From Chryseosolibacter histidinae (GTDB taxonomy: Bacteria; Bacteroidota; Bacteroidia; Cytophagales; Cyclobacteriaceae), in assembly GCF_018598225.1 (NCBI RefSeq), contig NZ_JAHESF010000021.1, positions 56,185 through 120,184 of the forward strand: 64,000 nt of DNA. The letters run 5' to 3'. Each line of letters begins with the position of its first letter. Position 1 is the stretch's first letter. Below, in pieces: positions 50,902 to 60,514 of the stretch. The position numbers and the translations under genes are program-made. The notes beneath the pieces are model-generated. The model did not search any database. It saw only the letters and a list, made by a program, of their open reading frames with translations, and had not been told where the DNA came from.

Positions 50902-52443
50902 ATGCAAAAATTCGGCATACAAGAGGCATTGTCATCACTGGGTGTTAAAAAGAAAAATCCTGGTGTCTCCACCGGCAGCAAGTGGCTGAAGTCCACCGGC
51001 GCGCTGATCGAATCATTTTCTCCCGTAGATGGAAAACTCATCGGTGCGGTTTACGAAGCCGATGAAAAGGCGTACCGTCAGGTCGTAGAAAAAACAACAC
51101 AAGCTTTCAAGGAATGGCGTAAATGGCCCGCACCCAAACGTGGCGAAGTGGTTCGTCAGGTGGGGGAGGCGTTGAGAAAATACAAGGAGCCCCTGGGTAA
51201 GCTGGTCTCTTACGAAATGGGCAAATCCTATACAGAAGGGTTGGGTGAAGTGCAGGAGATGATCGACATCTGCGATTTTGCCGTGGGCCTTTCAAGACAG
51301 CTGCATGGCCTCACCATGCACTCTGAGCGCCCGCAGCACCGCATGTATGAGCAATGGCACCCGCTCGGGCCTGTAGGCATCATCACGGCTTTCAATTTCC
51401 CGGTAGCCGTATGGTCGTGGAACGCGATGCTGGCATGGGTCTGCGGTGATACGTGCGTCTGGAAACCGTCAGAAAAAACTCCGCTCTGCAGCATTGCCTG
51501 CCAGAATATTGTGAACGAAGTATTTGAGCGCATGGGTGTGCCCGAAGGTGTATCATGTGTGGTGAACGGTGGCGCGCAGGTGGGCCAGTGGCTGTCTGCC
51601 GATGAGAACATTCCGCTGATCTCGGCTACGGGCTCGGTGCGTATGGGCAAGGCCGTTGCAAGAACGGTGAGCGAAAGGCTGGGACGTCCATTGCTGGAGC
51701 TGGGCGGTAACAACGCCATCATCATTACGGCGAACGCTGACCTCGACATCGCTATCAGAGGCGCGCTCTTCGGTGCGGTGGGTACCGCGGGCCAGCGCTG
51801 CACAACCACGCGCAGGCTCATCGTGCACGAGAACGTTTATGAAGAAGTTAAGTCGAGGCTGGTGAATGCCTATGGCAAGCTCTCCATCGGCAATCCGCTC
51901 GATCCAGCCAACCATGTGGGTCCGCTCATCGACAAACAGGCTGTAAAAATGTATGAGGACGCGCTGCGCAAAGTGAAGAAAGAAGGAGGCCGCATTCTGG
52001 TTCAGGGCGGCGTGCTCAGTGGTAAAGGTTACGAATCAGGCTGTTATGTGAAGCCCGCCATTGCCGAGGTGGAGAACGAATACGAGATCGTGCAGCAGGA
52101 AACGTTTGCCCCGATCTTATACCTTATCCGCTTCAGCGACATCGAGGAAGCCATCGGTATGCAGAACGGTGTGAAGCAGGGATTGTCGTCGTCCATCATG
52201 ACCGGCAGCATGCGCGAGATGGAATTGTTCCTCTCTGCCGATGGATCTGACTGCGGTATTGCCAATGTTAACATCGGTACTTCCGGCGCTGAGATCGGAG
52301 GCGCTTTCGGAGGCGAAAAAGAGACAGGTGGGGGCCGGGAGTCAGGATCAGACGCCTGGAAAGTTTACATGCGCCGGCAAACCAACACCATCAACTATGG
52401 CGATACCCTTCCCCTGGCGCAGGGAATAAAATTTGCTATTTGA
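50902..52443 (+). CDS. amaB: Aldehyde dehydrogenase, ALDH7 (antiquitin) family
   Basis: 513 residues. PLGPVGIITAFNFPVAVWSW, the NAD site ISATGSVRMGKAVARTVSER, catalytic Glu266 in PLLELGGNNAIIITANADL and catalytic Cys300 in AGQRCTTTRRLIVHENVYE. EIGGAFGGEKETGGGRESGS near the C-terminus is typical of ALDH7. Family members oxidise alpha-aminoadipic semialdehyde / piperideine-6-carboxylate in lysine breakdown, hence the tentative symbol; betaine-aldehyde-type substrates cannot be excluded. Confidence 0.88.
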   Translation: MQKFGIQEALSSLGVKKKNPGVSTGSKWLKSTGALIESFSPVDGKLIGAVYEADEKAYRQVVEKTTQAFKEWRKWPAPKRGEVVRQVGEALRKYKEPLGKLVSYEMGKSYTEGLGEVQEMIDICDFAVGLSRQLHGLTMHSERPQHRMYEQWHPLGPVGIITAFNFPVAVWSWNAMLAWVCGDTCVWKPSEKTPLCSIACQNIVNEVFERMGVPEGVSCVVNGGAQVGQWLSADENIPLISATGSVRMGKAVARTVSERLGRPLLELGGNNAIIITANADLDIAIRGALFGAVGTAGQRCTTTRRLIVHENVYEEVKSRLVNAYGKLSIGNPLDPANHVGPLIDKQAVKMYEDALRKVKKEGGRILVQGGVLSGKGYESGCYVKPAIAEVENEYEIVQQETFAPILYLIRFSDIEEAIGMQNGVKQGLSSSIMTGSMREMELFLSADGSDCGIANVNIGTSGAEIGGAFGGEKETGGGRESGSDAWKVYMRRQTNTINYGDTLPLAQGIKFAI

Positions 52444-52503
52444 AACAAAGTTTGGAAATAAGCGTCAAACAATTATTTTTATACAGCTTTCTAAAAACAG
52501 CCT

Positions 52504-52911
52504 ATGCCCGGAAAAAAATACCGCACCGTCATGCTCATTGATGATAATGAAATTGACAACCTCATTAACCAGAAAATGATAGAAGCGGCTTCCATTACAG
52601 AGAACATTTATACACACACCGGGGCAAAAAGCGCCATTGAATTCTTACGCAACATGGAGAAGCTCGATGTTGCCGATAAAGTGCTGCCCGATGTGATCTT
52701 CCTGGATATCGATATGCCTCTCATGGACGGGTTCCAGTTCCTGGATGAGTTCGAAAAGCTGAGCAACGTAGCAAAGAAAAAATGCAAGATCGTTATGCTC
52801 ACGTCGTCCATCAACCCACAGGATTTTAACCGCTCAAAGAAATACGAGAATGTTAAGCTTTACCTTAACAAGCCCCTTTCTCACGATAGCATCGTGAAGC
52901 TGGAATTATAA
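52504..52911 (+). CDS. Single-domain response regulator (CheY-like)
   Basis: 135 residues, a receiver domain only: acidic pair D13/D14 in TVMLIDDNEIDN, phospho-acceptor D68 in VIFLDIDMPLMDGFQFLDEF, VMLTSSINPQD, and the Lys in YLNKPLS. Same length and organisation as 7316-7723, with which it shares the FLDIDMPxMxGxxF block. No kinase or output partner nearby. Confidence 0.92.
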   Translation: MPGKKYRTVMLIDDNEIDNLINQKMIEAASITENIYTHTGAKSAIEFLRNMEKLDVADKVLPDVIFLDIDMPLMDGFQFLDEFEKLSNVAKKKCKIVMLTSSINPQDFNRSKKYENVKLYLNKPLSHDSIVKLEL

Positions 52912-53001
52912 CCGTATAACAGAATTACGGAGCGGCAGGCGTCACACCTTTAGTCGTCGGAGACGAAATATTGGTAGATAATTGATGCGCAGGCAATCAG
53001 G

Positions 53002-53047
53002 ATCCCGTTAGGGATGACATATACGCATATGTCGCCCCTAACGGGAT
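53002..53047. terminator. Strong symmetrical hairpin at a convergent junction
   Basis: ATCCCGTTAGGG (53002-53013) pairs with CCCTAACGGGAT (53036-53047), and GACATAT (53016-53022) with ATATGTC (53027-53033) around an ACGC loop. It sits between the response regulator and the convergent helical-protein gene and reads the same from either side, so it can serve both. Confidence 0.7.
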
Positions 53048-53056
53048 TTGTAGTTC

Positions 53057-54502
53057 TTAAACTTCTGTCAGCAACCGTACGAACTTGTCGTCGAGCTTGA
53101 TGAGCTTGGTGGGGGCGAAATAACCTACCGTGGTAGTGCTCAGCCGGGGGATCAGCGCCGAGATCTTTTTGGCTTTCTCCTTTTTGGCTTCGCTGGTGGC
53201 GATCTTCAATATCTTGAGGAACAGCATGATGTTCTCACAGCTGTCTTTTCCGAAGAGCCTGATCTGTCGCTGAATGCTGTTGGAAAGCTGGTTGAACAGC
53301 TCGTAATCCCTCACCAGCACATACTGCAGGGCCAGCAGCGATTTGATCTCGAGCTGTGCATAAGGATATTTCTTCAGGCTCACCTCGTTCAGCAGGTTGT
53401 TGATCAGCTTCGCAGCCTCGTCAAACTTATCCGCGTAATAGCAGGAGATGGAGCGGTAAACCGTATATACAATGTGCTTGGGTACGTCCATCGAATCGAC
53501 CTCGTAGTCTTCGAAAACATTTTCGTTCTCGATGTACAGCTCAGCTTCGGTGCCGTTCCGCAGGTGCCGTTCGATCTTTGAAATAAGGAACTGGGCAGGG
53601 AACGTGAAAGTGGAGTAGTTCACCATCAGGTTGGCGCAGGCGTCGTTCACCTCTTCGAAGTACTTCTCGGCCTGCCGGTACACCTTATAATGGTTGTAGT
53701 ATTCCAGTTTCAGGAACTCGAACACCAGGTTGAGGTGGTAATAAATGGCATCCAGGTGGTAGCTTTCGAAGATCTTCTGAACCTTGTCAAAGATATCCTC
53801 GATCGACTCACCATCCTGCTGCATATTGTCGTCCACTTCCACAAACAGCCGGTGGAATACGTACATGCAGCTCTGGTAAACGTAAAGCCGGTGTGATTCG
53901 TAAAGCTTGGCCACGTTCTGCATCTCCTTCATCACCAGGTTCAGTCCCAGTTTTTCGATCTCGGCGCCATTCAGCAGGTAGTCGCCAAATTTTTTGAAGT
54001 AGTCGGCCAGCAGGTCCTCCGATTTGTCAACTGCCAGCATATAGGCTACGTGCCTGTTGTAAAGCTGGGAATACTGGAAATAATCGGGCGAATTGATGTT
54101 CAGCCGTTTCAGCGACTTGTAAATAATGGTCAGCTCGTTGGCCAGGTCGTAATCCAGCAGCTCTTTCTCCAGTTTCTTGAGCGTGGCGATGGAAATGGCT
54201 TTCTTTTTGGTGAAGATCACCTCGTTGATATTGGCAACTTTCCGCAACACGTCCGTTCGCGGGCTTTCCAGCTGCTCCATCAGGTATTCTTCGATCTTGA
54301 GGTTCAGCCGCGAGCGCAGGGTGTAATAGGCATTGGCGTTAACGTCCAGCTCTGTCATGATCTTGTTGTCTGACAGCGAACGTTCGCGCAGGGCCTTCAG
54401 CAGGTAAGCTGACTTTTCTGCGTTACTTTCGATAAGGGAGTTGTAGATTGCGGTGAAGTCTTTTTCAGATAGCTGTTTGATGATATTCTTTAGCTTGGCC
54501 AT
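53057..54502 (-). CDS. Conserved helical protein of unknown function
   Basis: 481 residues from the ATG at 54500-54502 (MAKLKNIIKQLSEKDFTAIY); the longer frame upstream is non-conserved in character. Almost wholly alpha-helical, with tetratricopeptide-like spacing of helices (VYRQAEKYFEEVNDACANLM, KFDEAAKLINNLLNEVSLKK) and no membrane segment or signal. N-terminal LKALRERSLSDNKIMTELDV could contact nucleic acid or protein, but I recognise no family. Divergent from the WG-repeat gene. Confidence 0.65.
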   Translation of the reverse strand: MAKLKNIIKQLSEKDFTAIYNSLIESNAEKSAYLLKALRERSLSDNKIMTELDVNANAYYTLRSRLNLKIEEYLMEQLESPRTDVLRKVANINEVIFTKKKAISIATLKKLEKELLDYDLANELTIIYKSLKRLNINSPDYFQYSQLYNRHVAYMLAVDKSEDLLADYFKKFGDYLLNGAEIEKLGLNLVMKEMQNVAKLYESHRLYVYQSCMYVFHRLFVEVDDNMQQDGESIEDIFDKVQKIFESYHLDAIYYHLNLVFEFLKLEYYNHYKVYRQAEKYFEEVNDACANLMVNYSTFTFPAQFLISKIERHLRNGTEAELYIENENVFEDYEVDSMDVPKHIVYTVYRSISCYYADKFDEAAKLINNLLNEVSLKKYPYAQLEIKSLLALQYVLVRDYELFNQLSNSIQRQIRLFGKDSCENIMLFLKILKIATSEAKKEKAKKISALIPRLSTTTVGYFAPTKLIKLDDKFVRLLTEV

Positions 54503-54650
54503 GAAAGCGGTTTTACAAAGTGAAAATTTACAAAATTTATCCTTGTATACAATAATACCCGGATAAGCCTTTGAGCGTAAAATTGCATTTTTCCGGGCTT
54601 CTGTTAAAGTAACGCGGCTTGAATTAAGTTTGTAGTTTCGCATCCAGTAA

Positions 54651-57299
54651 ATGAGCGTCGTGGTCAGACAAATAGCTTTAGTCGTTGCAATCTTGTTTTT
54701 AATAGGGGAAAACTTTGCCCAGGTGGCTGGTGCGCCGGAACGGGCCGCCATGAAAAGCCTCCGGAAAAAAGGCTGGGAAAAAGCTGAAACTCAACTTCGT
54801 AAATCGATCCGTAAAGACAGCGTCAACGTGCCTTCGCGGTACCTGTTGTCGGCCTGTTTCTTCAACCGCGAGAACCCCGCCTACAACCTCGACTCGGCTT
54901 ACAGCTATGTTATGGGAGCGTTAAAAGACCTGCCGCTCACATCCTTAAAAGAGCGTGAACGTATGAAGCGCATGCCGCTCGACAGCAACGTGCTCGTGAA
55001 CCTGCGTGTCTCCATAGACAGTGCCGCCTTTGAAGCCGTGCGCCTCGTCAATACCGAAGAAGCCTTCATCCGGTACCTGAAAGAGCACCCGTTTACCCGG
55101 CAGCGCCAGGCAGCCACGGACCTGCGCGATGAAGTAGCCTACCTCCATGCCGCCACCGTGAACACCTACGAGGCCTTTCTCGAATTCCTGAAAAAGTATC
55201 CGCAGGCCGCCAAAGCTCCCATGGCCAGGACCAAGTACGACAGACTTCTGTACGAGACCCTCACCAAAGACAAACGCCTGGTGAGCTTTGAGAACTTTCT
55301 GCGGAACTATCCTGAGACACCTTTCCGCCGCGAGATCGAGCAGAACATTTTTGAGCTTTTCACCTTGTCGGGAGAAGTGGAACGCTACATTTCGTTCCTT
55401 CAGCTTTATCCGGCGAGCACACAGGTAAAGCGGGCCAACGACATCCTCTTCCACCTCCTGCAGGAGAGGGACGACCCGCAGACGCCAGGCCTTTATCTTT
55501 CCGATTCGTTGCAGAACATTATTCGCCTGCAGGAAAACTACATCGTACCTTTTTTACGCAATGACCGGTTCGGGTTCATGGATCACGAAGGCAAAGAGAT
55601 CATTCCCCCCACCATCGAAGCACTCGGCGACGACTACAAGTGTGGCAATATCACCGAAGACATCCTGGTGCTGCCCGGCAGGGTGCTGGCCCGTGACGGC
55701 CACGTGGTGTATACGGGAGAAGTGGAGGAAGCCGACGACCTCGGGGCCGGGTTCCTGAAGCTGACCTCGGGCAACTGCCGTGTGGTGGTTCACAAGTCGG
55801 GGCGTGTCTTCACCCCCTGCACCGCTGATGCCCGCATCCTGGGTAACCGGTTTCTTTCCCTGCAGCGAAACGACCAATGGTATATTTATAGTCTCACAGG
55901 CCGGCCCATATTGCAGCAGGGATGGGATGCTGTGATGATGGACCATAACGTGCTTGCGCTGAAGAAAAAGAACAAGTGGCATCTGCTCACGTTGCAACAG
56001 GTAGTGGCGCTGGCCGACGAGCAAAGAACTGTGACGTCCGATGCTTATGACGAGATCAAATTCCTGCCCGGTGGCCTGGTCTCAGCCAGTGCCGGCGACT
56101 CGCGCATCATCCTGAATCAGACCCTCGGCGAGATCATCTCCCGGAGCAGGCAGGAGATCGTTCCTACATTCTTCGGTTTCATGGGGCGCTCTTATGAAGG
56201 ATACAGCATCTATGATCGTGCGGGAAAACAAGCTTCGGCATTCGAGCAGGTGAAGCTTTCTGAACCCTGGACAGCCGTGCGGAAGGATGGAGCGTGGCAC
56301 CTGTTCGACACCAGCCTGCAGCAATATAAGAGCCCCGCGTATGACAGCATCAGGTTCGAAGGACCTTTTGCCGTGGGCGTGAAGGCCGATACACTCTCCG
56401 TTTATTTCAACGAGCATACCACGATCGGATTTCCGCGGCCCGCGAAAGCCCTCTTCATTCCTGGAAAAGATTCAACGTCATTCTTATGCGTAGAAACGGC
56501 GGAGGCTCCGGCGTCAGGAAAAGCAAGCCGGAACAGGAAGGCCACGGAGGTTGTAAAATCACTGTATAACCGCCAGGGAAAGAAACTTTTTACAGCGTCT
56601 TTTGACCAGGTACAGCATGCCGGCCGCGACCTGTTCATCGTTCATAAAAAGGAGAAGAAAGGACTCACCGACGCCGAAGGAAAAACTGTGCTGCCCGTGG
56701 AGTACGATGCCATCGGAAGCGTTACCGATAACGTTGTGTCGCTGCTGAAGGCTATGAAATTCGGACTGTATCATACAGAACGCGAGAAGCTGATCAAGCC
56801 CCAGTCTGACAAGAACCTGATCCCCTTCATGGATCTTGTTGCCGTGTATCGCGATGGGCAGTATCATCTTGTGGACTGGAACGGAAGACCTGCCGACAAA
56901 ACAACCTTTGAGGAGATCCGCTTCTGGAACGACACCGCTGCCCTGATCAAAGTAAACCAGCTCTGGTCACTGTACGATATCCGCTCGAAAGAGGTCTCCA
57001 TGCCGGGCATCCGTAACATCCACATGGTGCGCGATGCTCCGGATGAAAAAGTGGCCATCGTTCAGCGCGACAATGCGTATGGTGTGCTGAGCAACAAACG
57101 CGGCACCGTCATTCCCATTACTTTTTCAGACCTGGTGAACATCGGCTCGGCAGAGGAGCCCATGTATTTTACAGAAAAGCATGTGACCGAGGCCTCCATT
57201 TTTGTGGTGATCTATTATGATAAGAACGGAAAACTGCTGCGGCGCGAGGTCTACGACAATGCTGACGACTACGAGAAAATATATTGTCCGGATAATTAA
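54651..57299 (+). CDS. Secreted WG-repeat protein with helical N-terminal region
   Basis: 882 residues. Signal peptide MSVVVRQIALVVAILFLIGE; residues about 25-300 are alpha-helical with TPR-like repeats (NTYEAFLEFLKKYPQAAKAP, RLVSFENFLRNYPETPFRRE); the remainder contains repeated WG-type beta units, for example NDRFGFMDHEGKEIIPPTIE, KKEKKGLTDAEGKTVLPVEY and DNAYGVLSNKRGTVIPITF. WG repeats are found in many exported bacterial proteins and their function is unknown. The stop codon overlaps an in-frame upstream extension of pafA, so the genes are close. Confidence 0.8.
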   Translation: MSVVVRQIALVVAILFLIGENFAQVAGAPERAAMKSLRKKGWEKAETQLRKSIRKDSVNVPSRYLLSACFFNRENPAYNLDSAYSYVMGALKDLPLTSLKERERMKRMPLDSNVLVNLRVSIDSAAFEAVRLVNTEEAFIRYLKEHPFTRQRQAATDLRDEVAYLHAATVNTYEAFLEFLKKYPQAAKAPMARTKYDRLLYETLTKDKRLVSFENFLRNYPETPFRREIEQNIFELFTLSGEVERYISFLQLYPASTQVKRANDILFHLLQERDDPQTPGLYLSDSLQNIIRLQENYIVPFLRNDRFGFMDHEGKEIIPPTIEALGDDYKCGNITEDILVLPGRVLARDGHVVYTGEVEEADDLGAGFLKLTSGNCRVVVHKSGRVFTPCTADARILGNRFLSLQRNDQWYIYSLTGRPILQQGWDAVMMDHNVLALKKKNKWHLLTLQQVVALADEQRTVTSDAYDEIKFLPGGLVSASAGDSRIILNQTLGEIISRSRQEIVPTFFGFMGRSYEGYSIYDRAGKQASAFEQVKLSEPWTAVRKDGAWHLFDTSLQQYKSPAYDSIRFEGPFAVGVKADTLSVYFNEHTTIGFPRPAKALFIPGKDSTSFLCVETAEAPASGKASRNRKATEVVKSLYNRQGKKLFTASFDQVQHAGRDLFIVHKKEKKGLTDAEGKTVLPVEYDAIGSVTDNVVSLLKAMKFGLYHTEREKLIKPQSDKNLIPFMDLVAVYRDGQYHLVDWNGRPADKTTFEEIRFWNDTAALIKVNQLWSLYDIRSKEVSMPGIRNIHMVRDAPDEKVAIVQRDNAYGVLSNKRGTVIPITFSDLVNIGSAEEPMYFTEKHVTEASIFVVIYYDKNGKLLRREVYDNADDYEKIYCPDN

Positions 57300-57373
57300 T
57301 GAACCATTTACATAGGATTTATTTTCACTGTGCCGTTATTCAGTATATTAAAGCCGGAATTTTAAAAGTGTGT

Positions 57374-59029
57374 ATGAAGCCCAGTATAATCATTTTAGCA
57401 TTTTTTGTGTCAGCCAATGTGCTGGCCCAGCCTGCCAGGCAGGTAAATGAACGCCCTAAACTTGTGGTAGGCATTGTAGTTGACCAGATGCGCCAGGAAT
57501 ATCTGTACCGTTTCTATAATAAGTTCGGTAACGGAGGTTTCAAAAAGCTGATGAACGACGGCTTCATGGTGAAGAATGCACATTATAACTATGCCCCTAC
57601 CGTAACAGGTCCGGGCCATGCTTCCGTCTATACAGGCTCCACGCCTGCCTACCATGGCATTATCAGCAATGAATGGTACGACAAAAGCCTGAAAAAAGAA
57701 GTGAACTGTGTGAACGACCCCACGCAAAAAGTAGTGGGTAGCCCCGAAGGCAAAGGCGACATCTCGCCATGGCGTTTGCTCACCACCACGGTGACAGACG
57801 AGCTCAAGCTGTTCACGCAGAAACGTGCAAAAGTAGTTGGCGTCTCTATTAAAGACAGGGGTGCTGTATTGCCGGCGGGTCACATGGCAGACGCAGCATA
57901 CTGGTATGACAGCAAAACGGGAACGTTCGTGAGCAGCACCTGGTACATGAGCCAGCTTCCGCAATGGGTGGAGAAGTTTAACGCGTTAGGGCTACCCGAT
58001 AAATACCTTTCGCAGGAATGGAAGACCTTGTACCCGATCGAGCAATATGTGGAAAGTGGTGCTGATGATACCCCGTACGAGAACAAGCTGGGCGGCAAAG
58101 ACAAACCCACATTCCCTTATAACCTGAAAGAGCTTCGTGCCAAAAGTGGTGGATATGACCTGCTGGTGAACGTGCCTTTTGCCAATGATTTCCTTGTTGA
58201 AATGGCGAAGGCTGCCATCGATGGCGAGAAGATGGGTCAGGACGAGATAACGGACTTTTTAACCATCTCGTTTTCACAACCCGATATTCTCGGGCACGGT
58301 GTGGGGCCCAATGCCGTGGAGATCGAAGACACTTACCTTCGCCTCGACAAGAGTCTTGAAGAGCTGTTGAAGAACCTCGATTCAAAAGTAGGTGCCGGAA
58401 AATATACGGTGTTCCTTTCTGCAGATCATGCTGTGGCCGATGTAGCCCAATACCTGAAAGACAACAAGGTTCCTGCAGGTTACTTCAGCGCCTCTAACAT
58501 GAAGGCAACACTGAACGACTTCCTGAAAAAATATTTCCCCGGCAAAGACGTGATCGAGTATGTTGACGGAGAGCAGATCTTTTTCAATCATGACGCCTTC
58601 CAGAACGATCCCAAAGCATCGGGTGTGGAGCTGATGGTGGCCGCCGAGCTGGTGGTGAATTTCCTGATGACACAGGAGGGAGTTGCCAACGCTTACGCCG
58701 AGAACGTGCTGCGGCAGGGGAGATATGATGAGGCCGGCGTGAAGGGTATGGTGATCAGGGGACATCACGCCAAGCGCTCAGGCGACGTGGTGGTGGTGCT
58801 GGAATCAGGATGGTATGGCGCAGGCCGTGTGCAGGGAACCACACATGGCTCTCCGTATACGTATGATACCAATGTGCCGATGTTGTTCTATGGATTTGGT
58901 GTGCGTAAAGGATCTTCCGTCAGGTATCATCCCATCACGGATATCGCGCCCACGATCTCGTCTATCCTTCATATCAAATTCCCCAGTGGTTGCACAGGTC
59001 AGCCTGTAGCGGAATTGTTCGAGGACTAG
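57374..59029 (+). CDS. pafA: PafA-type alkaline phosphatase
   Basis: 551 residues from the ATG at 57374; signal peptide MKPSIIILAFFVSANVLAQP. Active-site residues align with the characterised PafA enzymes: nucleophile Thr78 in APTVTGPGHASVYTGSTPA, Asn99 in HGIISNEWYDK, and Lys160 and Arg162 in VSIKDRGAVLPAGHM. Metal ligands include the Asp of VVGIVVDQMRQEY and FLSADHAVADV. Secreted, calcium-activated type phosphatase not repressed by phosphate in other Bacteroidota; it releases phosphate from organic esters. Confidence 0.92.
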   Translation: MKPSIIILAFFVSANVLAQPARQVNERPKLVVGIVVDQMRQEYLYRFYNKFGNGGFKKLMNDGFMVKNAHYNYAPTVTGPGHASVYTGSTPAYHGIISNEWYDKSLKKEVNCVNDPTQKVVGSPEGKGDISPWRLLTTTVTDELKLFTQKRAKVVGVSIKDRGAVLPAGHMADAAYWYDSKTGTFVSSTWYMSQLPQWVEKFNALGLPDKYLSQEWKTLYPIEQYVESGADDTPYENKLGGKDKPTFPYNLKELRAKSGGYDLLVNVPFANDFLVEMAKAAIDGEKMGQDEITDFLTISFSQPDILGHGVGPNAVEIEDTYLRLDKSLEELLKNLDSKVGAGKYTVFLSADHAVADVAQYLKDNKVPAGYFSASNMKATLNDFLKKYFPGKDVIEYVDGEQIFFNHDAFQNDPKASGVELMVAAELVVNFLMTQEGVANAYAENVLRQGRYDEAGVKGMVIRGHHAKRSGDVVVVLESGWYGAGRVQGTTHGSPYTYDTNVPMLFYGFGVRKGSSVRYHPITDIAPTISSILHIKFPSGCTGQPVAELFED

Positions 59030-59107
59030 TTTTTCAACTCGTGTAAAAAAGTGGCTTGTTTTATCACGAAATCCTTATCTTCAAAAATTATTTAGATCAG
59101 GATTTTC

Positions 59108-60514
59108 ATGAGCGAAACAAAATTTAAGCCCGTATTGGGTCTTTGGGATGCAACCATGATCGTGGCAGGTTCCATGATCGGCTCCGGAATTTTTATCGTA
59201 GGCGCAGACATCGTTCGCAACGTCGGAAGCTCCGGCTGGCTTATCGGTGTCTGGCTGATCACAGGGTTCATGACCATTACCGCGGCCGTGAGCTACGGTG
59301 AGTTGAGTGGTATGTTTCCCAAAGCCGGGGGCCAGTATGTTTACCTCAAGGAATCCTACAATTCACTGATCGCTTTTTTATACGGATGGAGCTTCTTCGC
59401 CGTGATCCAGACCGGAACCATCGCGGCGGTGGGCGTGGCCTTCTCGAAGTTCACGGCGTACCTGATCCCGGGTGTGAGTGAAGACCTCGTGCTGCTCGAC
59501 CTGGGCTTCCTGACCATATCGCCAGCGCAGGTGCTCTCCATCGCCACTATTGTATTGCTTACCTACATCAATAGCCGGGGCGTTGAAGGCGGCAAGGCCA
59601 TTCAGACCACGCTGACCGTAACCAAACTGGTCAGTCTCTTCGGGCTCATCATCGCAGGACTGATCATGATGAATCCTGATGTGTGGAGCGCCAACTGGAC
59701 CAACGCATGGGATCTGCATAAGCTGAATGTTGACGGATCCATAGAAACGTATACCACCATCGCGGCCATTGGTGCTATCGCCGCAGCCATGGTAGGCTCC
59801 ATCTTCAGCAGCGATGCCTGGAACAACGTGACCTTCATTGCCGGAGAGATCAAGAATCCGCAGCGCAACATCGGCCTGGCCCTGTTCCTCGGTACGCTGA
59901 TCGTAACCATCATTTATGTAACGGCCAACCTGATGTACACCGCGGTGTTGCCTTTGAACGAGATCGCTACCGCTGAAAAAGACAGGGTTGCCGTGGCGGC
60001 ATCACATGTAATTTTTGGCAACATCGGTACGTTCATCATCGCCGTGATGATCATGATCTCAACGTTCGGATGTAACAACGGTCTTATCCTGGCCGGCGCC
60101 CGGGTGTATTATACCATGGCCAAAGACGGGTTGTTCTTCAAGCAGGCGGGTCAGCTCAACCGTTTTGCAGTGCCCCAGTGGGCCTTGTGGTTCCAGTGTG
60201 TGCTGGCCTCACTCTGGTGTCTCAGCGGAAAGTATGGCGACCTGCTCGATATGGTCTCTTTTGTGGTAGTGCTCTTCTATATGCTTACCATCATCGGCAT
60301 CTTCATCCTGCGCAAGCAGCGCCCTGAAGCACCGCGTCCGTACAAAGCGTTTGGTTATCCGGTGCTTCCGCTGGTGTATATCCTGATGGGATTGACCTTC
60401 TGCACACTGCTGATCGTGTATAAGCCCAAGTTCACCTGGCCAGGACTGATCATTACCCTTATCGGTATCCCGATCTATTATCTGGCCATGCAAAAGAAGA
60501 AGCAGAAGGATTAA
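59108..60514 (+). CDS. APC-family amino-acid permease
   Basis: 468 residues with twelve hydrophobic helices. Helix 1 GLWDATMIVAGSMIGSGIFI has the unwound G-S/A-G motif of the family; ELSGMFPKAGGQYVYLKESY and GSIFSSDAWNNVTFIAGEIK follow. It resembles the LAT/YfnA subgroup of amino-acid antiporters. Substrate unknown. The TAA stop is directly followed by a class A repeat arm. Confidence 0.92.
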   Translation: MSETKFKPVLGLWDATMIVAGSMIGSGIFIVGADIVRNVGSSGWLIGVWLITGFMTITAAVSYGELSGMFPKAGGQYVYLKESYNSLIAFLYGWSFFAVIQTGTIAAVGVAFSKFTAYLIPGVSEDLVLLDLGFLTISPAQVLSIATIVLLTYINSRGVEGGKAIQTTLTVTKLVSLFGLIIAGLIMMNPDVWSANWTNAWDLHKLNVDGSIETYTTIAAIGAIAAAMVGSIFSSDAWNNVTFIAGEIKNPQRNIGLALFLGTLIVTIIYVTANLMYTAVLPLNEIATAEKDRVAVAASHVIFGNIGTFIIAVMIMISTFGCNNGLILAGARVYYTMAKDGLFFKQAGQLNRFAVPQWALWFQCVLASLWCLSGKYGDLLDMVSFVVVLFYMLTIIGIFILRKQRPEAPRPYKAFGYPVLPLVYILMGLTFCTLLIVYKPKFTWPGLIITLIGIPIYYLAMQKKKQKD

